From the NCBI RefSeq assembly GCF_008693385.1, contig NZ_CP044067.1, forward strand, positions 2,523,501-2,587,500: a stretch of DNA of 64,000 bases, in the 5' to 3' direction. The DNA comes from Cupriavidus pauculus. Its GTDB lineage: Bacteria; Pseudomonadota; Gammaproteobacteria; Burkholderiales; Burkholderiaceae. The notes beneath the pieces were generated by a model. That model was not told the DNA's origin. It saw only the letters and a list, made by a program, of their open reading frames with translations, and did no database searches. The position numbers and the translations under genes are program-made. Of this stretch, positions 51,424 through 60,372 are shown in pieces; the first letter of the stretch is position 1, and every line of letters starts with the position of its first letter.

Positions 51424-52328
51424 CTATCGACGAAACGTTGCTGATGGCCTATGCCGATGGCGAGCTGCCCCCCGCGCAGCGCGCCGAGGTGGAGGCGCTC
51501 GTGGCCCGCGACCCGGAAGCGGCCGCGATGCTGGCGCTGTTCGAGGCATCGAAGCTCGACTATGCCGGCGCGTTTGCCGCGCAGGCGGTCCCGCCGGTTC
51601 CCGAGTCGCTGACGCGCAATATCGAGGCGCTCGTCGCCGCGCACCGGGAGCAGGGCGCCCCCGCCGCCCAGGCCATCGAAGAGACCAACGTCCGCAGCCT
51701 CGACGCCGAACGCCAGAGGCGACGCGGCATGCCGGTATGGCTTGCGGCCGCCTGCATGGCCGGCGCCTTCGGCGCGGGTCTCGTCATTCGCGGCGGACTG
51801 CCCGGCAGCGCCGTGGGCCCCGCCCCGACGACCGTGGCCGGTGGCGCCAGCACGCCGACCGCGCCGATCACGGTGGCGAGCAACACGTTCGCCCCGTGGG
51901 TCAAGGCGGCGATGGACTACCAGCAGCTTTACACGCGGGACAGCGTGGCCTATATGCCCGACGTCGATGCGCGGCACCTGACGCAGTTCGTCGATGACGC
52001 GCGCGAGAAGGACAAGCTCGATATCGACGTGCCGGATCTCAGCAAGGCCGGGCTCGAGCTCAAGTCCGTGGCGCGGCTGCGGTTCCGCGGCAAGGCGCTC
52101 GTGCAGCTGGTCTATCTGCCGAAGGACGGTCCGCCGATTTCGCTGTGCGTGCTGGCCGAGCCGAAGGACGATCAGGCCGTCACCGCGAACCGTGTCGATG
52201 CAATGCATGTCGTGACATGGAGACAAGCAAAGCTCGGCTACGTGTTACTAGGCAATACCGAAGGTCTCGACCTCGAGAGCATCGGCAAGCAGATCGCCGC
52301 GAAGGACTATCCGAAGCTGTCGATATGA
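51420..52328 (+). CDS. Membrane anti-sigma factor
   Basis: The 302-residue protein starts with an anti-sigma N-terminal domain (LLMAYADGELPPAQRAEVEA), which binds and holds the ECF sigma factor. A single transmembrane helix (PVWLAAACMAGAFGAGLVIR, near residues 104-123) and a periplasmic domain of about 180 residues follow. No HxxxCxxC zinc motif is visible, so it is a non-ZAS type. It overlaps the sigma gene by ATGA. The C-terminal domain ends in a folded region (ITVASNTFAPWVKAAMDYQQ onward) like that of RsrA/FecR-unrelated proteobacterial anti-sigma proteins. The signal is unknown. Confidence 0.87.
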   Translation: MTIDETLLMAYADGELPPAQRAEVEALVARDPEAAAMLALFEASKLDYAGAFAAQAVPPVPESLTRNIEALVAAHREQGAPAAQAIEETNVRSLDAERQRRRGMPVWLAAACMAGAFGAGLVIRGGLPGSAVGPAPTTVAGGASTPTAPITVASNTFAPWVKAAMDYQQLYTRDSVAYMPDVDARHLTQFVDDAREKDKLDIDVPDLSKAGLELKSVARLRFRGKALVQLVYLPKDGPPISLCVLAEPKDDQAVTANRVDAMHVVTWRQAKLGYVLLGNTEGLDLESIGKQIAAKDYPKLSI

Positions 52329-52337
52329 ATCGGGGCA

Positions 52338-52373
52338 GGGGGTGAGCCTAGGGATTTCACCTAGCACCCCCTC
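52338..52373 (+). terminator. Hairpin after the anti-sigma gene
   Basis: AGGGGGT and ACCCCCT pair exactly, with an inner TAGG/CCTA pairing, starting nine bases after the anti-sigma stop. No T-run follows, so this may be a Rho-assisted or processing hairpin, not a classic intrinsic terminator. Confidence 0.55.
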
Positions 52374-52392
52374 CCCTGAATCGAATAGATCA

Positions 52393-52409
52393 CAACGTGA
52401 TACACGTTG
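52393..52409. promoter_or_regulatory. Dyad CAACGTG-ATA-CACGTTG upstream of tctB
   Basis: CAACGTGATACACGTTG has perfect 7-bp arms around ATA, 113 bases upstream of the tctB ATG. It is the only clear dyad in the tct promoter region and a candidate operator. No regulator gene is adjacent to tctBA. Confidence 0.5.
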
Positions 52410-52522
52410 AAAGCTGGCCGCAAGTTGCCAGAAAGGCGATTGGAAGAACGGACTTGTAGATTCCTGTGACCCCCGCATAACGCCATTGCAAGGTGCCGGG
52501 GTTTTGATACGCAGGAGACCCG

Positions 52523-53044
52523 ATGAGCAGTCCCCCCACTTCCGCTTCGTCCCCCCATACAACTTCCCCCCGTTTCAAAAAGGACTACTACGGCGGCGCC
52601 CTGATGGTGCTCGTCGGCCTCGCCGCGGTCTACGCCGGCCTGCAGTACCACACCGGCTCGCTGCGCCAGATGGGGCCCGGATTCTTCCCGGTCTCCGTGG
52701 GTGCGCTGCTGGCATTCGTCGGCGTGCTCATCGCGATGTCCGCGCGCAACGACAAGACGCCGGCCGATGCGCCGCAGTCCGGCGGCCACGGCCACGCGCA
52801 TGGCGCCCCCGATCTGCGCGGCACGGTCTGCATCGTGCTCGGCACGCTCGCGTTCCTGCTGCTCGGCAAGTACGGCGGCATGATTCCCGCGACGTTCGCG
52901 ATCGTCTTTATCTCGGCGCTCGGTGACCGCAGCAACTCCATCAAGCAGGCCTTCGTTCTCGCGGCAGCGATGTGCGTGGTTGCCGCGGTGGTGTTCTGGT
53001 GGGCACTGCAACTGCAGCTGCCGTTGTTCACCTGGGGAGGCTGA
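52523..53044 (+). CDS. tctB: Tripartite tricarboxylate transporter small subunit TctB
   Basis: The 173-residue protein has four predicted membrane helices (GALMVLVGLAAVYAGLQYHT, VSVGALLAFVGVLIAMSARN, TVCIVLGTLAFLLLGKYGGM and FVLAAAMCVVAAVVFWWALQ). It keeps the YHTGSLRQMGPGFFP segment typical of TctB. A His/Gly-rich cytoplasmic loop (GGHGHAHGAPD) separates helices 2 and 3. AGGAGA precedes the ATG. It is the small membrane subunit that works with TctA and a Bug-type receptor to import di- or tricarboxylates. The large subunit gene follows five bases later. No receptor gene is present in this operon. Confidence 0.9.
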   Translation: MSSPPTSASSPHTTSPRFKKDYYGGALMVLVGLAAVYAGLQYHTGSLRQMGPGFFPVSVGALLAFVGVLIAMSARNDKTPADAPQSGGHGHAHGAPDLRGTVCIVLGTLAFLLLGKYGGMIPATFAIVFISALGDRSNSIKQAFVLAAAMCVVAAVVFWWALQLQLPLFTWGG

Positions 53045-53049
53045 CCGTC

Positions 53050-54594
53050 ATGGTTTCCAGTGCATTGCATGATTTGTGGTTCGGGTTCGGTGTCGCCTTC
53101 CAGGGCACGAACCTGATGTGGTCGTTCTTCGGCGTGCTCGTCGGCAACCTGATCGGCGTGCTGCCCGGCATGGGCGCGCTATCGGCAATCTCCATCCTGT
53201 TGCCGCTGACGTATGTCATGCATCCGGTGCCCGCCATCCTGATGCTTGCCGGCATTTTCTACGGCTCGCAGTACGGCGGCGCGATCGGCGCCATCCTGCT
53301 GAACCTGCCTTCGCATCCCCCGCACGCGGTGACCTGTCTCGACGGGTATCCGATGACGCGCGCGGGCAAGGGCGGCACGGCGCTCGGCATCACGATGATC
53401 TGCTCGTTCTTTGCCGCATCGGTCGGCATTCTCGTGATGATCTTCGCATCGCCGCTGCTGACGACCATCGCGTTCAAGTTCGGTCCGGCCGAGATCTTCT
53501 CGATCATGCTGCTGGGCCTGCTCGCGGGTTCGACGATGTCGCGCGGTTCCCCGCTCAAGGGCGTGGCGATGACGCTGTTCGGCCTGCTGTGCGGGGTGGT
53601 CGGTACCGACGTGAACACGGGCACGTTCCGCTTCGCGCTCGATATTCCCGAGCTCAGCGATGGCCTCGAGCTTGTCGCCATCGCGATGGGCCTGTTCGGT
53701 GTGGCGGACTTCATCCTCAACGTCAATCGCATGAGCGCGGTCACGACGAAGACCAAGCTGCGCATTCGCGACATGCGTCCGTCGCTGGCCGAGCTGAAGC
53801 AGGCGTTCTGGCCGATGGTGCGCGGCACCGGCATCGGCACACTGTTCGGCGCGATGCCGGGCACGGGACCGACCATCACGACGTTCGTGGCCTACGCGCT
53901 GGAGCGCAAGATCTCCAAGACGCCGGAGAAGTTCGGCACGGGCATGATCGCGGGCGTGGCGTCGCCGGAGGCGTCGTCGCACTCGAAGACGCAGGTGGAC
54001 TTTATCCCGACGATGAGCCTCGGCATTCCGGGCGACGCGGTGATGGCGCTGATTCTCGGCGCGCTGATGATCCAGGGCATCACGCCGGGACCGCAGCTCA
54101 TCAGCGACCACCCCGATATCTTCTGGGGCCTGATCGCGAGCTTCTGGATCGGCAACGTGCTGCTGATGATCCTCAACGTGCCGATGATCGGCGTGTGGGT
54201 GAAGCTGCTGCAGGTGCCATATCGCTACCTGTTCCCGTCGGCGATGTTCTTTATCGCGGTGGGCGTGTTCAGCACGCAGAGCAGCCTGTTCCAGATCTGG
54301 GAGGTGCTCGCGTTCGGCCTGATCGGCGCGCTGCTGATCTACCTGGAGTTCTCGGTCGCGCCGATCCTGCTGGGCTTCGTGCTAGGTCCGATGGTCGAGG
54401 AAAACTTCCGCCGGTCGCTGCTGCTGTCGCGTGGCGACATGATGGTGTTCCTGCAGCGCCCCATCAGCTGCACGTTCGTCGTGGCATCGGCGTTGCTGCT
54501 GATCGGCGTGACGTGGTCCGCCTGGCGCGCCCACTCCGGCCGCAAGTCCGCGATGGACGTGGCGACGCCGGAGCTGGCGGTGAACGAGAAGTAG
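53050..54594 (+). CDS. tctA: Tripartite tricarboxylate transporter large permease TctA
   Basis: The 514-residue protein is the large permease with about 11-12 helices. It shows the conserved TctA opening GVLVGNLIGVLPGMGALSAI, the QYGGAIGAILLNLPSHP loop, and the internally repeated GTLFGAMPGTGPTITTFVAY. TctA moves carboxylates with sodium or protons when loaded by the periplasmic receptor. The ATG at 53050 begins MVSSALHDLWFGFGVAFQG. It is the only TctA in the window, while six Bug receptors lie elsewhere. It converges with the PAS-GGDEF gene, with 12 bases between stops. Confidence 0.93.
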   Translation: MVSSALHDLWFGFGVAFQGTNLMWSFFGVLVGNLIGVLPGMGALSAISILLPLTYVMHPVPAILMLAGIFYGSQYGGAIGAILLNLPSHPPHAVTCLDGYPMTRAGKGGTALGITMICSFFAASVGILVMIFASPLLTTIAFKFGPAEIFSIMLLGLLAGSTMSRGSPLKGVAMTLFGLLCGVVGTDVNTGTFRFALDIPELSDGLELVAIAMGLFGVADFILNVNRMSAVTTKTKLRIRDMRPSLAELKQAFWPMVRGTGIGTLFGAMPGTGPTITTFVAYALERKISKTPEKFGTGMIAGVASPEASSHSKTQVDFIPTMSLGIPGDAVMALILGALMIQGITPGPQLISDHPDIFWGLIASFWIGNVLLMILNVPMIGVWVKLLQVPYRYLFPSAMFFIAVGVFSTQSSLFQIWEVLAFGLIGALLIYLEFSVAPILLGFVLGPMVEENFRRSLLLSRGDMMVFLQRPISCTFVVASALLLIGVTWSAWRAHSGRKSAMDVATPELAVNEK

Positions 54595-54606
54595 ATCGGC
54601 GAGGGA

Positions 54607-55659
54607 TCAGCGCGAGTACGACTTGAACGCCTCGCCCTGCATGCCGGCGCGATCGATGATGGCGATGCGGTTTCGGCCATTGTCCTTCGCGTGGTACAGC
54701 TGGGCATCGACGAGGTTGATAAACGCGGGCATGTCGTGGCGTTCGGTCGGCTGGATCGTGCCCACGCCGAAGCTTGCCGTCACGCACTGGTTGTACGGCG
54801 AGCGCACGTGCGGGATGCCTGCTTCCGCGAGCAGATCGCGGCAGCGTTCGGCCACGCGCACCGCGGCGTCGGCATCGGTGTTGCCGAGTACCAGGACGAA
54901 CTCCTCGCCGCCGAAGCGGCCGAGGAAGTGGTCGGGGCCCGCCGCGCTGGCGAGTACCGCGGCAACCTGCTTCAGGCATTCGTCGCCCTGCAGGTGGCCG
55001 TAGTAGTCGTTATAGGACTTGAAGAAGTCGATATCGACGAGGATCACCGACATCGGGCCGCTGGCTTCGCGCGCCGCATTCCAGGCGCGGGACATCGCGC
55101 TGTCGAACATGCGGCGGTTGCCGATGCCGGTCAGGCCATCGGTAAAGGACAACCGCTCCAGTTCGCGCTGCGCCTGCGCCAGCTGCTCTTCCATGCGCTT
55201 GCGTTCGCTGATGTCGAACATAAAGCCGACCAGCGCTTCCACGCCTTGCGCGTTGCGTACCACGTGCACGACGTCGCGCATCCACAGATAGCTGCCATCG
55301 CTTTTCAGCGCGCGATAGTCGGCCTCGTGGTCGGCGCCGGCCTGCGACTGCGCCACGCAGAACTCCACTACCGCCGCGCGGTCGTCCGGATGGATGCGCT
55401 CGGCCCAGTCGTTGACGGTCTGCCAGCTGTCGGGCGCCCAGCCTAGCAATTGCCCGATCTGCGGACCGATATACGAGAACGTCATCGTTGCCCAGTCGAT
55501 GCGCCACGGAATGGCCTTGGTGGACTCGAGCAGCGCGCGATAGACCGTGCCGTCGTCCTCGCCGGGCGCGCGCTCGGCAGGTGCCAGCGTGGAAGGGTGC
55601 TTCAGAAAGGCGGCCTGAAGTGGGCTCTGGGGTGCGCTCGTGGACGGATCTTGGCTCAT
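54607..55659 (-). CDS. PAS-GGDEF diguanylate cyclase
   Basis: The 350-residue soluble protein has a PAS domain (residues about 50-170, with SYIGPQIGQLLGWAPDSWQT and DYRALKSDGSYLWMRDVVHV), the last part being a PAC motif. A short coiled-coil linker (RKRMEEQLAQAQRELERLSF) and a GGDEF domain with FGGEEFVLVLG follow. The upstream inhibitory site reads AGPD, not RxxD, so product feedback is probably lost. No transmembrane helix is seen, so the signal is cytoplasmic (ligand, redox or flavin in PAS). It is monocistronic. Together with the membrane cyclase at 2015 it is one of two c-di-GMP synthases here. Confidence 0.9.
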   Translation of the reverse strand: MSQDPSTSAPQSPLQAAFLKHPSTLAPAERAPGEDDGTVYRALLESTKAIPWRIDWATMTFSYIGPQIGQLLGWAPDSWQTVNDWAERIHPDDRAAVVEFCVAQSQAGADHEADYRALKSDGSYLWMRDVVHVVRNAQGVEALVGFMFDISERKRMEEQLAQAQRELERLSFTDGLTGIGNRRMFDSAMSRAWNAAREASGPMSVILVDIDFFKSYNDYYGHLQGDECLKQVAAVLASAAGPDHFLGRFGGEEFVLVLGNTDADAAVRVAERCRDLLAEAGIPHVRSPYNQCVTASFGVGTIQPTERHDMPAFINLVDAQLYHAKDNGRNRIAIIDRAGMQGEAFKSYSR

Positions 55660-55766
55660 GGCATGAGAGGGAGGGAACGGCGGGGTACGCGCCGCAATTT
55701 ATAGCACGAAACGATGGGTATTCTGATGGGTCCACCCGTCTCGTCCGCCTTGGTACGAACCCCGAT

Positions 55767-58430
55767 TTACCAGTTCACGCGCACGCCGATCTTGCCGTCC
55801 CACGCCTCGCGTGAACCGTCGAAGCCGCGCTGATATCCCACGCTCACGAACACGAACGCATTGCGCGCGACCTCGCCGGTCACGCCCAGCTTGATCTCGC
55901 CCCACGAGCCCGCGGTGTCGGCGCGGAACGGAATGCTGCCGAGCGAGGACGAGAACCGCGTCTTCGGATCGCCGAGAAACTCGTGCCATGCACTCACGCG
56001 CGCCCATGCGGTGACTTCGCGCGGCGCGGCCGCGCTCCCGCGCGTCCACGTGCGCGCGAGGCGCACGCCGAGGCGGCCGGCCAGCGACTGCGCGTCGCTG
56101 AACGCGATGCGAGCCCCGGCATCGGTCGCATCGTGCAGGTTGACCCACTGGTACACCATCTGCGCCTGCGGTTCGACCACCCAGTCCGTGCCGATCCGCA
56201 CGGGCAAGCCCCCCTCGGCGGCCGTGGCGATGGCAAAGCCGTTGGTCGAGAGCTCGGGCAGGCCGCGATTGCCGTTGGCCTGCACGTCGTACCACGTGTA
56301 CTGCAGCACGCCATCCACATACCAGTCGCCGGGGCCATAGTGGGTCCAGTACCCCCCGAACGTGTAGCCGTCGAGCGTATCCTTGCCGGCGCCCTGGCCA
56401 TCGAAGTTGGTCACATCGACGCTCGCGCGGCCGATGGCCGCATATGCACCGGCCGTATCGCGATGACCGGTCTCGCCCGCGCGGCGCCACAGGTCCATGC
56501 CGATCTGCGCGCCCGTGAAGCTGTAGTCGTAGCTGGGGCCGCTGCCGTAGATGCCATTGGCGGCGCCATCGCGCGAGCCGCGCATGCCGATGAGCCGGCC
56601 CCACGCGCCGCCCGGTCCCGCGCGCGATGCGAGGTCCGTGCGTCCGCGCAGCATTGCCTGGTCGCCGGCACGTTCGTGGAACGAGTCGATGAGCGTGCGG
56701 CCGAACTGCAGCGCGGCGGACGGGATGGCGGCGTAGAGCGAGACCTCGGGCCGATAGCGCGGCTGCGGGGGCGTGGGGGGCGCCGGGCAGGGCGGGGCGG
56801 GTACGTTGGGGTCGGTGCAGGACAGGAACGAGCGCAGGTACCAGTTGTCGGGCTGGGTGCCATCGAGGCTGCCGCGGTAGAGCGTGTATTCGTACGGACC
56901 GCCGACCGCGGGCGCGCCGAGCGCGAACGCGCCGGGCGCGGTGGTGCCGCCGTTGGCCGTGCCGACGACCAGAATGCCGTCGCCCGTGGTGACGCTGCCC
57001 GGGCCGCCTGCATTGGCGATGCGCAGCAGCGAATTGCCGGATGCCGTACCGCCATTGACGAGCAACCGGTCCGACGGCGATCCGTCCGCGCCCAGATAGG
57101 TGTTGAGCGCCAGCGTGCCATGGCTGCCGGCATAGTTCGCGACCTGCAGCGTCCGAAAGCCGCCGGCTGCCGGCGCGAACTGGATGGTGCTGCCCGCGTT
57201 GGTCAGGGTGGTCACGGCCGAGTCGCCGGTCAAGGTCCACTGGGCATTGCGCAGCGTGACATTGGACGTGGCGGGCACGTTGGCCGCGTCGGTGACCGCC
57301 GCGCCGCGGATCGTCGAGCCGTCCACAAGGATATTCGCCACCGCCGGCATCGTCGGGTCCAGCGCGCGAACGTCGAGCCACGTGCCGTTGTTCGTCGTGG
57401 CCACGCTGTTGTACAGCGAAACGTTGGTGGTGCCGCTGCCCGCCATGATCGTGCTGGCCTGTGTGCTGACGAGCGTCGTGTCGTGCAGCTCGACCGTACC
57501 GCCGCCGCGCAGGCGCAGCGCGGCGGCATCGATGCCGGTGGCGCGCAGCGTGCTGCGGACGATCGACAGGGTGCCGTTGCCCAGCGTCGCGGCGGCATCG
57601 GCGCCGATGCCCGAGGTGACGACCGTCGAGTCGGCGAGCGACAGCCGGCCGGTGGTCCCTGTGGCGGTGACGCCGTTGGCTTGCGTGCCGGTGGTCCGGA
57701 TGCTGGCGCCGCTCAGGTCGATAGTGCCGCCGTACTCCGCGACCGCTCCCACCGCGCCGATCCCGCTCGTGACGATATTCGCGGTGCCCTCGATGCGGGT
57801 GTCCACGCCCGTGGCGAAGACCCCGTGGGCGCGTGCGCCGGACGTCGTGATCGTGCCGCCAATCAGCGTGATGCGCGCACCGTTGCCTGCCGTGTAGGCG
57901 CCGAACGCGCTCTCGCCGCTGGTGGTGATATCGGCGCCGCTGCGGATGGAGCCGAGATCGGCGGCAAGCAGGCCCGTGCCGCCCGATACGATGGTGCCCG
58001 TGACGGAGATATGGCCGCCTCGCTCGGCATCGGCGCCACTGCCATTCGCCGCCAGGGCCTGCACGTTGACGTCGGTGGCCTCGATGCGGCCCTGATGCGT
58101 GGCCTGCAACGCATTGGCGGTGGCGGCCTGCACGGCGGAAGTGGTCAGTCGGATCACGCCGCTGTTGTTGGCGATGACGGCGCTCGTGTTGGTACTGCTG
58201 GCGCTGACGCCATTGGCAACGAGCGTGCTGCCCCGGTTCGCGGCAAGCAGGGCGGGGTCTCTCAGCGTGCCGTCGTAGGTCCCGCCATCGACGGTCTGCG
58301 TCGATCCGTCGGTGACGGCAATCGCGGCGGCCTCGGCGATCGACGATGGCAGTGACAGTGCCAGCGAAGGTGCCAGCAAGATGCCGCGGCACAGCGCGGA
58401 GAGCGTGGTTTCTTTTCTTGTCGATGCCAT
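55767..58430 (-). CDS. Autotransporter with C-terminal beta-barrel
   Basis: The 887-residue type V secreted protein has an N-terminal signal (LCRGILLAPSLALSLPSSIA, then EA-AAIAV). A passenger of about 550 residues is rich in G, T, A and N with the short repeats of a pertactin-like beta-helix, such as GHISVTGTIVSGGTGLLAAD. A Pro-rich hinge (PAPPCPAPPTPPQP) and an autotransporter barrel from about residue 615 follow, with SFTGAQIGMDLWRR and FGGYWTHYGPGDWYVDGVLQ. The last residue is Trp (GVRVNW), accepted by the BAM complex in place of Phe. Two passenger cysteines sit close to the hinge. The role is probably adhesion or surface modification. Confidence 0.9.
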   Translation of the reverse strand: MASTRKETTLSALCRGILLAPSLALSLPSSIAEAAAIAVTDGSTQTVDGGTYDGTLRDPALLAANRGSTLVANGVSASSTNTSAVIANNSGVIRLTTSAVQAATANALQATHQGRIEATDVNVQALAANGSGADAERGGHISVTGTIVSGGTGLLAADLGSIRSGADITTSGESAFGAYTAGNGARITLIGGTITTSGARAHGVFATGVDTRIEGTANIVTSGIGAVGAVAEYGGTIDLSGASIRTTGTQANGVTATGTTGRLSLADSTVVTSGIGADAAATLGNGTLSIVRSTLRATGIDAAALRLRGGGTVELHDTTLVSTQASTIMAGSGTTNVSLYNSVATTNNGTWLDVRALDPTMPAVANILVDGSTIRGAAVTDAANVPATSNVTLRNAQWTLTGDSAVTTLTNAGSTIQFAPAAGGFRTLQVANYAGSHGTLALNTYLGADGSPSDRLLVNGGTASGNSLLRIANAGGPGSVTTGDGILVVGTANGGTTAPGAFALGAPAVGGPYEYTLYRGSLDGTQPDNWYLRSFLSCTDPNVPAPPCPAPPTPPQPRYRPEVSLYAAIPSAALQFGRTLIDSFHERAGDQAMLRGRTDLASRAGPGGAWGRLIGMRGSRDGAANGIYGSGPSYDYSFTGAQIGMDLWRRAGETGHRDTAGAYAAIGRASVDVTNFDGQGAGKDTLDGYTFGGYWTHYGPGDWYVDGVLQYTWYDVQANGNRGLPELSTNGFAIATAAEGGLPVRIGTDWVVEPQAQMVYQWVNLHDATDAGARIAFSDAQSLAGRLGVRLARTWTRGSAAAPREVTAWARVSAWHEFLGDPKTRFSSSLGSIPFRADTAGSWGEIKLGVTGEVARNAFVFVSVGYQRGFDGSREAWDGKIGVRVNW

Positions 58431-58537
58431 GCCGTCTCCCGCGATGCCATGGGCAATGCACCCATGATATGGCGCGGAAGACGAAAACGCGGTCGCTTCT
58501 GACGGCGCCGATTGTGTCGGCGTCGATCAGTGCAACT

Positions 58538-60181
58538 TCAGTGAGCGAGCGCGTGCAGCCGCGGCGCGGCCAGTTGCGGATGCGCGCGCGACGTCTTCGC
58601 GCGGCTGGCCTCGTCGACGACGAAGGTGGAAAGCACGTCCTTGAGCATGCGCGCCTGTTCGTCGAGCGAGCGCGCGGCGGCGGCGGCTTCCTCGACCAGC
58701 GCGGCGTTCTGCTGCGTCACGCCATCCATCTGCGTGACGGCCGTGGCAACCTGGCCGATGCCACGGCTTTGCTCCGCGGACGCGGTGGAGATCTCGCGCA
58801 TGATCTGCGTGACGTTATGCACGGCCTGCGTGACGTCGTTCATTGCCACGCCAGCCTGCTGCACGTAGCCGGAGCCGGCGTGCACGCGATCCACCGAGCG
58901 GTCGATCAGCTCCTTGATTTCCTTGGCCGCCGTGGACGAGCGCTGCGCGAGGCTGCGCACCTCGCCGGCCACGACCGCGAAACCGCGGCCCTGTTCGCCG
59001 GCACGCGCGGCTTCCACGGCGGCGTTGAGCGCGAGGATGTTGGTCTGGAAGGCAATGCCCTCGATGATCGCGATGATGTCCGCGATCTTGGCCGAACTCT
59101 GCGAGATCTCGTCCATGGTCGAGATGACGCGGCTCACGACCTCGCTGCCCTGCGTGGCCTTGTCCGATGCGTCGTTCGCCAGCGTGGCCGCGTGCAAGGC
59201 GTTGTCGGCGTTGAGCTTCACGGTACCGCTGATCTGCTCCATGCTCGCGGCGGTTTCCTCGAGCGAGGCCGCCTGCTGCTCGGTGCGCGCGGACAGGTCC
59301 ATATTGCCGCTGGCGATCTCCGCGGCGGCGCCCGTGATCGTGTCGGCGGATTGGCGGATATGGCGCACGGTATCGGACAGCTCGTGCTGCATGCTGGCCA
59401 GCGCGCGCTGCAGCGTCCCGATCTCGTTGTCGCCGTAGGCGTCCTGGCCGTGCGTGGAGTGCGTCGAGGCACGCAGGTCGCCACCGGCGATGCGGGCCAT
59501 GTCCTCCGCCATCGAGGCGATGGGCTTGACGACCAGGCGCGTCATCGCCGCGCGCAGCGCCAGGCTGATGACCAGCGCGGCCAGCGCGCAGAGGCCCAGC
59601 ACGATATTGACGATGCGCGTGTCATGCTCGGCTGCCGCGTGGCGCTCCTGCGCGCGCAAGGCCGTATAGCGCTGCAGCGGCTTCGACAGCTCGTCCACCT
59701 GCTTGTAGAGCGGGCTGCTGAACTCGAGCTGGATACGCGTGTACCCATCGAAGTCCTTGGCCTCCAGTGCACCGAACTCGGGCATGATGCCCTTCTCCAT
59801 CATCGCCTTGTGCTTGGCGTTGGCGTCGTCGAGCAGCGTCTTGCCTTCGCCGGTGGCCGGCACGGCCGCAAAGGCGTCCCATTCCTTCTGCGATTCGGCG
59901 CAGTACTCGCGCGCGGCGGCCAGCTGCTTGGCCGCGGCGGCATCCTGACCGTCGCCGGTCAGCGTCTGGTAGCGGTTCTTGGCGGAGCGGCAGCGCAGCA
60001 GCATCTCGGAGCTGCGGCCCAGCGCGGTCATGGCGACCATGTCCTGCTTGTACATCGCGTTGAGCGCGTTGCCCGAGCGTTGCAACGCCACGAATGCGCA
60101 GGCGCCCACGATGAGCACGAGCGCGAGGAAGAGGGCTGTCACCATCGACAGTCCGGTGCGGATCGAAAGGTTCTTCAGCAT
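58538..60181 (-). CDS. Methyl-accepting chemotaxis protein
   Basis: The 547-residue receptor has an N-terminal transmembrane helix ([20 protein letters not shown]), a periplasmic four-helix-bundle sensor of about 160 residues and a second helix ([20 protein letters not shown]). A HAMP domain ([20 protein letters not shown]) and a cytoplasmic hairpin follow, with the conserved tip [20 protein letters not shown] and [19 protein letters not shown]. It signals to CheA-CheW. The C-terminus ends in ALAH without a CheR-tethering NWETF pentapeptide. It is monocistronic. The ligand is unknown, but organic acids fit the surroundings. Confidence 0.92.
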   Translation of the reverse strand: MLKNLSIRTGLSMVTALFLALVLIVGACAFVALQRSGNALNAMYKQDMVAMTALGRSSEMLLRCRSAKNRYQTLTGDGQDAAAAKQLAAAREYCAESQKEWDAFAAVPATGEGKTLLDDANAKHKAMMEKGIMPEFGALEAKDFDGYTRIQLEFSSPLYKQVDELSKPLQRYTALRAQERHAAAEHDTRIVNIVLGLCALAALVISLALRAAMTRLVVKPIASMAEDMARIAGGDLRASTHSTHGQDAYGDNEIGTLQRALASMQHELSDTVRHIRQSADTITGAAAEIASGNMDLSARTEQQAASLEETAASMEQISGTVKLNADNALHAATLANDASDKATQGSEVVSRVISTMDEISQSSAKIADIIAIIEGIAFQTNILALNAAVEAARAGEQGRGFAVVAGEVRSLAQRSSTAAKEIKELIDRSVDRVHAGSGYVQQAGVAMNDVTQAVHNVTQIMREISTASAEQSRGIGQVATAVTQMDGVTQQNAALVEEAAAAARSLDEQARMLKDVLSTFVVDEASRAKTSRAHPQLAAPRLHALAH

Positions 60182-60261
60182 GACGGTTTCCCGCTGGTCA
60201 TAGACATGGGGATGTTTACGGCAGCTAGTGGAAAACCCTTAGTAATATTTACCCGGGTACG

Positions 60262-60293
60262 AAAAAAAAAAGGACGCCACTCGCGTGGCGCCC
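60262..60293 (-). terminator. Rho-independent terminator of the liv operon
   Basis: On the minus strand GGGCGCCAC and GTGGCGTCC form a 9-bp stem (one G-U pair) around GCGA, followed by ten T residues. It lies 80 bases past the receptor gene stop and closes the leftward livM-G-F-receptor operon. Confidence 0.93.
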
Positions 60294-60300
60294 GGTTCTT

Positions 60301-60322
60301 CTCTCTCTCTCTCTCTCTCTCT
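60301..60322. repeat. (CT)11 dinucleotide microsatellite
   Basis: Eleven perfect CT units are followed by TTCTCT. The repeat lies in the 3' untranslated leader between the receptor gene stop and its terminator, so in the transcript it is a purine (AG)n tract just ahead of the terminator stem. Slippage would not alter any protein. Confidence 0.9.
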
Positions 60323-60372
60323 TTCTCTGCTGCTACCGCCAGCCGGCTGATGCCGGTCTTTCCCTCCATGTA

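Noticed and set aside
55983..58355. Long plus-strand open frame opposite the autotransporter
   Set aside because: The composition is Arg/Gly/Ala/His-rich without any domain, and the minus-strand autotransporter has a signal peptide, passenger and barrel.
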